Assembly (NCBI GenBank): GCA_020426845.1
Contig: JAGQPF010000674.1
Coordinates: 1 to 40,257 of the forward strand
Reading direction: 5' to 3'
Length of the DNA: 40,257 nucleotides
Origin: Planctomycetales bacterium
GTDB lineage: Bacteria; Planctomycetota; Planctomycetia; Pirellulales; Pirellulaceae
Below the pieces are notes generated by a model. The model was not told the origin of the DNA, searched no databases, and saw nothing but the letters and a program-made list of their open reading frames with translations. Positions 36,634-40,257 of this stretch are shown here, one piece after another. Both the position numbers and the translations under genes were made by a program. The number at the start of each line of letters is the position of its first letter. The first letter of the stretch is position 1.

Positions 36634-38007
36634 TTACTTTTCGAGCAGTTCTTGGACCGCGGTCAGCAGAGTCCGTTCGACCGTCGGCGCGACCCGCGAA
36701 ACGGGGCCCGTTTCATAGCCGCCCTGACCGTAGGCGACTGCCGTGCCGATGTAGCCCGGACTATAGTCTCCATACGCGGCCATCGCCACAAAGTCCCGGG
36801 GCCGGAGCTGCTGAGCGGCCAGTTGGTACTCGACGAACAGTTCGCCGGGCATGTGCAGGACGCTCGCCGAGCCGAGCTTCCAGCAGGCCAGCGTGATCGG
36901 CGGCCCCGCTTGCATGCGGCGGACGAAGCTCAAATCGCGAGCGGCTCGCAGGCGTGCGCGAACGTCCGCCGAATCATCCGCGACCTTGCGCAGCAGTTCG
37001 TCCTCGCGCAACGTGTCGCGAACCGGCAGCGTAACAGGCTGCGTGGCCCACTGCACGTCCGCGGCGAGCAGTGGCTGCTTGTGTTGCGACTCCCAGGCGC
37101 GCCGCATGCCATCGGCGAGCCGGCGAGCCAGTTCTAGTCGGTTCTCCTTGGCGCCGTCGTTGTACTTGCCGGCGGCCACATTGCCGCTGGCGCCGTTAAA
37201 GTGAATGTGCGGCACGTCCGGCAACGCCGTCTCCCGCAACTCGCGAGCGATGCCGACAAAATCCCAGTTCACCTCGCCTTGCCCGTAATAGCTTTGCGGG
37301 TGCGTTGCGTACCAGGTGAGCGCCGCCAGCGGGGTCTCTTCGTTCCAGAACACGGCCGTCCTCACCAGCGGGTCGATGGTGCCCTCGGGCGCCGATCGGG
37401 CTTTCGGGTTGCGACCACCGGAGCTTTGCCGTTGCAGCACCACCTTGCCGTTGTCGCCGAGGATGCGGCGATTCGAGGCGACTCGTTCCACCTTCGCCGC
37501 GCCCAGGCCGATGGCCGTCACCGGGCGGGCTCGAGGTAGGCATTCGCGTGCGGCGCGGGCCACGCGATCGATGGCCGCCACGTCGAACTCCGGATTGGAG
37601 AATCGCCCTTCCAGGCCATGCTCGCGCAGAATCCGCTCGGCTGTCAAATCGCTGCCGGGGGCGTCGTGTTGGTGCAAGCAGTGCACGGCGACTCGGTCGA
37701 TGTCCGTGGCGACGGCGTCGGCCAGCGCCTGGCGAAAAGCGGTGTGGCTTTCGTTGCCGATCCCCACCCAGTCCAGTGCGCAGACCACGATCGGCCGCTT
37801 GGCGCCGAGCATGACCAACCCGCGGGCAGTGAGCGGCGTGGCGATTTTCAGGGCCGGTTTGACATTGCCGTTGCAGAGCGGGGAGCCGAGCGGCGGAGTC
37901 ACGTCGACGCGGAACGTGGCAACACGCAACGGCAGCGGCTCGGCAGTGACTGCCGTCGTCCAAGCAGTCGAGCCGACCACGAGGGCAAGTGTCAGGAGAC
38001 GCGGCAT
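36634..38007 (-). CDS. Secreted neutral/alkaline ceramidase-like protein
   Basis: A 457-aa protein. ATG 38007 has GGAG six bases upstream and is preferred over TTG 38019. It has a signal peptide (MPRLLTLALVVGSTAWTTAV). The mature start LRVATFRVDVTPPLGSPLCNG is the typical opening of neutral/alkaline non-lysosomal ceramidase N-domain proteins in planctomycetes. Candidate zinc ligands lie in HCLHQHDAPGSD and around WYATHPQSYYG, with FNGASGNVAAGKYND resembling the conserved G-x-x-G-D-x-x-P-x region. It is shorter than true ceramidases (about 650 aa) and lacks their C-terminal domain, so amidase activity on ceramide is uncertain. Probably first gene of an operon with the sulfatase. Confidence 0.8.
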   Translation of the reverse strand: MPRLLTLALVVGSTAWTTAVTAEPLPLRVATFRVDVTPPLGSPLCNGNVKPALKIATPLTARGLVMLGAKRPIVVCALDWVGIGNESHTAFRQALADAVATDIDRVAVHCLHQHDAPGSDLTAERILREHGLEGRFSNPEFDVAAIDRVARAARECLPRARPVTAIGLGAAKVERVASNRRILGDNGKVVLQRQSSGGRNPKARSAPEGTIDPLVRTAVFWNEETPLAALTWYATHPQSYYGQGEVNWDFVGIARELRETALPDVPHIHFNGASGNVAAGKYNDGAKENRLELARRLADGMRRAWESQHKQPLLAADVQWATQPVTLPVRDTLREDELLRKVADDSADVRARLRAARDLSFVRRMQAGPPITLACWKLGSASVLHMPGELFVEYQLAAQQLRPRDFVAMAAYGDYSPGYIGTAVAYGQGGYETGPVSRVAPTVERTLLTAVQELLEK

Positions 38008-38039
38008 GATGAGCTCCAAGCGAGAGGCGGCGTTCGTAG

Positions 38040-38127
38040 CACAGGCTGCCAGCCTGTGATGGTTCGTTCGTACTGCCAGCCTGTGATTATCGCGGTTTTG
38101 GCCGCCGCTTGCAGGCTGGCAACCTGC
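38040..38127. repeat. CAGGCTGCCAGCCTG palindromic intergenic repeats
   Basis: A perfect palindrome with nine-base arms, CACAGGCTG-C-CAGCCTGTG (38040-38058), is followed by a half copy CTGCCAGCCTGTGAT (38073-38087) and a diverged copy GCAGGCTGGCAACCTGC (38111-38127). They lie in the divergent gap between the ceramidase-like gene and the GntR regulator. Such elements are common between planctomycete genes; each could form a hairpin in RNA. Confidence 0.85.
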
Positions 38128-38179
38128 ACCACGACAAGTTTTTCAACCAGGAGCTTGCCTCGCCAAAGTGATATTGTTA

Positions 38180-38189
38180 TAGTTCACTA
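38180..38189. promoter_or_regulatory. Candidate operator of the YtrA-type regulator
   Basis: TAGT-TC-ACTA, a ten-base inverted repeat, sits in an AT-rich patch (38170-38200) about 30 bases ahead of the regulator's ATG. GntR-family regulators usually bind short palindromes in their own promoters. The site is short, so confidence is low. Confidence 0.3.
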
Positions 38190-38217
38190 GCACTTTAGTT
38201 CTTTGGGGAAACGTCAC

Positions 38218-38604
38218 ATGTCGCTGCCGTTGCAGATTCAGAAGGACAGCGGTCTGCCCGTCTACGTGCAAGTCGAGCAGCAGCTGCGGCTGCTGATGCA
38301 CCAGGGTGAGCTGCTGCCGGGCGATTTGCTGCCGACGGTTCGCGAGCTGGCGGTGGAGCTGGGCGTGAATTCGAACACGATTAGCCGCGTCTACCGAGAC
38401 CTGCAGGCCGCCGGGCTGTTGGTGCTGCGGCGCGGGGTGGGCACGTTCGTCGCCGAGTCGGCGGGCGTGCGACCGATACGCCCCAAGGACCTCAAGGGGC
38501 TCGTGAAGAAGGTGGACGGCTTGGTCGAGCTCGCGCAGTCGCTGGGCATGACCTCGCCCGAATTGAGTCAGTTGATTGAAACGCGGTGGAAATCAAACGC
38601 CTGA
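38218..38604 (+). CDS. GntR-family transcriptional regulator, YtrA type
   Basis: A 128-aa protein. ATG 38218 is preferred over the TTG at 38203 because TTGGGGAAA then lies at Shine-Dalgarno distance. The winged helix (about 8-80) shows the YtrA subgroup pattern: SGLPVYVQVEQQLRLLMHQG, LPGDLLPTVRELAVELGVNS, NTISRVYRDLQAAGLL and RRGVGTFVAES. The short tail (about 85-128) is too small to bind a metabolite, as usual for YtrA regulators, which control neighbouring genes, commonly ABC transporters. Here the downstream genes encode an SPFH membrane protein and an unknown protein instead. The SPFH start is 71 bases downstream, consistent with an operon. Confidence 0.92.
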   Translation: MSLPLQIQKDSGLPVYVQVEQQLRLLMHQGELLPGDLLPTVRELAVELGVNSNTISRVYRDLQAAGLLVLRRGVGTFVAESAGVRPIRPKDLKGLVKKVDGLVELAQSLGMTSPELSQLIETRWKSNA

Positions 38605-38655
38605 TCGACTTCGACAGGCCGAACGAACGCCTGATCGACGTCGACAGGCCGAACG
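38596..38655. repeat. 30-bp direct repeat, two copies
   Basis: AACGCCTGATCGACTTCGAC begins the first unit at 38596 and recurs, with one T to G change, at 38626. The first copy contains the stop codon of the regulator. The pair fills the gap before the SPFH gene. Confidence 0.9.
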
Positions 38656-38674
38656 CAATACGAGGGATGCACGC

Positions 38675-39547
38675 ATGTTTCGTGGCAGCTTCAACTTCGT
38701 GACGACCTTGCTGGCGGCGGCCGCGGCGGTCGCCGCCGTGGTTTGCTTTCGGGAGACGAACTCGCCCGGCTGGACGGCGCTGGTGTTGTCCGCGGGTCTG
38801 TATGTTTCGCTATCGCCTCGCATCATCCAGGAGTGGGAACGCGGTGTGCAGTTGCGGCTGGGCCGCTTTCGCCGCTGCCTGCAGCCGGGGATTGCCTGGC
38901 TGGTCCCCGGCGCCGACTCGCTGGCCGCCGTTGTCGACATGCGCGTCCGCTCCACTTCGTTCTCCGCGGAGAAGACGCTGACGCGCGACACAGTGCCGGT
39001 GAATGTCGACGCCGTGCTGTTCTGGGTGGTCACCGACGCGCAGCGCGCGATTCTGGAGGTCGAATGGTTCGAGCAGACGATCAGCTGGGCGGCGCAGACG
39101 ACGCTCCGCGATGTGATCGGCAAGACCGAGCTGGTGCGAATGATCTCCGACCGCGAGAAGCTCGACGAGGAACTGCGAACGATCATCGACGCCAAGACCA
39201 GTGAGTGGGGCATCACCGTGCAGTCGGTGGAGGTTCGCGACGTGAAGCTGCCCGCGGGGCTCGAGGACGCCATGAGCCGCAAGGCGCAGGCCGATCGTGA
39301 AAAAGAGGCGCGAGTGGTGCTCGCCGAGTCGGAGCTGAAGGTGGCCGAGCAGATGGAGCTGGCCTCGGTGCTCTACCATCGCAATCCGGCCGCCTTCCAG
39401 CTGCGCGCCATGAACATGACCTACGAGGCCGTCAAGGAGCGCGGCGCGCTGATGGTGATCCCCAGCGGGATGGTCGAGGCGACGCATAGCTCGGCCTTGT
39501 TCGGCATGGCCGCATCGGGATTTCGAGTGTCGGAGGGCGAAGAGTGA
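38675..39547 (+). CDS. SPFH/band-7 (stomatin/slipin-like) membrane protein
   Basis: A 290-aa protein. ATG 38675 has GAGGGA at about seven bases and is preferred to an upstream frame that reads the direct repeat. Two N-terminal hydrophobic stretches (VTTLLAAAAAVAAVVCF; TALVLSAGLYVSLS) anchor it. The band-7 domain follows: IIQEWERGVQLRLGRFRR, PGIAWLVPGADSLAAVVDMR, TLTRDTVPVNVDAVLFW, TTLRDVIGKTELVRMISDRE and GITVQSVEVRDVKLP match slipins closely. A coiled coil (about 205-245) allows oligomerisation. Slipins organise membrane microdomains and often partner a NfeD protease, but no nfeD is present here. Its stop overlaps the next start (GTGA). Confidence 0.92.
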   Translation: MFRGSFNFVTTLLAAAAAVAAVVCFRETNSPGWTALVLSAGLYVSLSPRIIQEWERGVQLRLGRFRRCLQPGIAWLVPGADSLAAVVDMRVRSTSFSAEKTLTRDTVPVNVDAVLFWVVTDAQRAILEVEWFEQTISWAAQTTLRDVIGKTELVRMISDREKLDEELRTIIDAKTSEWGITVQSVEVRDVKLPAGLEDAMSRKAQADREKEARVVLAESELKVAEQMELASVLYHRNPAAFQLRAMNMTYEAVKERGALMVIPSGMVEATHSSALFGMAASGFRVSEGEE

Positions 39548-40113
39548 GGCGTCTGTTGGCCATCGGCGCCCGCCGGCTCATCGACCGCCACGCCAGCTTC
39601 GCCGACGGCGCGAAGTCGCGGCTGACGGTGCTGCCATTTTTCCGTCATGACGGGGCGGTGCAGTGCTGCTTGCTGCTCAAGGACGAGGGCGGCGAGATTC
39701 GGCGTTTGAACGACCCGGCCGAGTTGAAGGTGCCCTGGTGGGGGCCGCTTCAAGTCTCGCGCAGCTGGCTCGAATTGCCGACCTTCGAGCAGCTCGACGA
39801 GATCGCCCGTTGCTGGCACTACGACCCGGCCTGGAAGTTGCGACTGCCAAATTTCCGTCACCATCCCTTGCGACGCGCGCTGCGCGCGACCAACTGCGCG
39901 CAGCGGTTCACGACGCACGTCACCGAGCTCTATTTCCAGCCGCAGCTGCGATGCGCGTTGCGAGTCTGGGAGAAATCAAAAGGGCAGGGCGAATACAAGC
40001 GCTACCGGCCCGAATTGCTGCCCGCGCCGCCGCGGCTGCGCAAAGACGCCGCCGATTCCTCCTGGTCCGATCGCGGCCCGCGCTGGGTGTTGGCGCCGAT
40101 CTGGGAAGCGTGA
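39544..40113 (+). CDS. Unknown protein coupled to the SPFH gene
   Basis: A 189-aa protein with GTG start overlapping the SPFH stop by four bases. I recognise no family. It is rich in Arg, Trp and Pro, with no signal peptide and no clear membrane helix. Features include SRLTVLPFFRHDGAVQCCLLL, VPWWGPLQVSRSWLELP and a C-terminal RWVLAPIWEA. Translational coupling suggests that it acts with the SPFH protein, perhaps at the membrane surface. Confidence 0.65.
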   Translation: MRRLLAIGARRLIDRHASFADGAKSRLTVLPFFRHDGAVQCCLLLKDEGGEIRRLNDPAELKVPWWGPLQVSRSWLELPTFEQLDEIARCWHYDPAWKLRLPNFRHHPLRRALRATNCAQRFTTHVTELYFQPQLRCALRVWEKSKGQGEYKRYRPELLPAPPRLRKDAADSSWSDRGPRWVLAPIWEA

Positions 40114-40117
40114 GCAA

Positions 40118-40166
40118 AAAGCCCCGGAGGGGCGACAGATGTTAGCCACGGGCGCGAGCCCGTGGA
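40118..40166. repeat. 49-bp intergenic repeat, copy 1
   Basis: A segment starting AAAGCCCCGGAGGGGCGACA and ending GCGCGAGCCCGTGGA is identical over 49 bases to 40209-40257. It contains two hairpin-forming palindromes (CCCCGGAGGGG and CCACGGGCGCGAGCCCGTGG). This is a repeat type I associate with Pirellula-like genomes. The first hairpin follows the preceding stop closely and could end transcription. Confidence 0.9.
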
Positions 40167-40208
40167 GTCGTCGTCGCGAAGCGTGTTAGCCCCGGGATCT
40201 GCGCGCAC

Positions 40209-40257
40209 AAAGCCCCGGAGGGGCGACAGATGTTAGCCACGGGCGCGAGCCCGTGGA
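40209..40257. repeat. 49-bp intergenic repeat, copy 2
   Basis: An exact second copy of the element at 40118, in the same orientation and 42 bases after it, running to the window edge. The spacer contains another GTGTTAGCCCCGGGA fragment related to the repeat core, so a longer array may continue beyond the window. Confidence 0.9.

Overview
The window looks like chromosomal DNA from a planctomycete, probably of the Pirellula/Rhodopirellula side of the phylum. The case rests on combined features: high GC, weak Shine-Dalgarno signals, secreted PQQ-propeller and sulfatase genes, an ECF sigma factor carrying a long C-terminal extension with a discoidin-like domain, and several families of short intergenic repeats of the kind that pepper planctomycete genomes. 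No rRNA, tRNA, CRISPR array, integrase or transposase was seen.

Layout. (1) 1-2304: a gene-free edge with one intergenic repeat copy, a small secreted protein built of YSPVTA-type repeats followed by a 15-bp tandem repeat, and a secreted PQQ-like beta-propeller protein. (2) 2478-9917, minus strand: a tightly packed operon, in transcription order a sigma-70-like protein, a zinc-finger protein, an unknown protein, a second zinc-finger protein, and a CHAT caspase-like protease fused to Clp N-domain-like repeats. (3) 10004-32820, plus strand and divergent from (2): an OmpR-type winged-helix regulator, a giant alpha-solenoid protein (about 1986 aa), a single-ring ClpB/ClpA-type AAA+ ATPase, a Ser/Thr kinase with TPRs, a TPR protein, a small J-domain-like protein without HPD, two tandem Hsp70-like proteins with an extra beta-sandwich, a TolQ/ExbB/ZorA-like membrane protein, an unknown 604-aa protein, and a single-pass MotB/TolR/ZorB-like membrane protein. 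(4) 32848-40257: ordinary planctomycete genes, namely the ECF sigma factor, a sulfatase, a ceramidase-like protein, a YtrA-type GntR regulator, an SPFH/band-7 protein and an unknown partner, then two identical copies of a 49-bp repeat.

How it may work together. Blocks (2) and (3) share one short divergent promoter region and form a roughly 30-kb locus joining a protease, an unfoldase, Hsp70-type chaperones with a possible co-chaperone, a kinase, scaffolding solenoids and a putative ion-driven membrane motor pair. Clp N-domain-like repeats occur in both the CHAT protease and the AAA+ protein, which suggests physical pairing of protease and unfoldase. The overall picture is a membrane-coupled, kinase-regulated protein quality-control or biological-conflict system. 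That function is an inference from gene content; the individual family calls are better supported than the system-level role.
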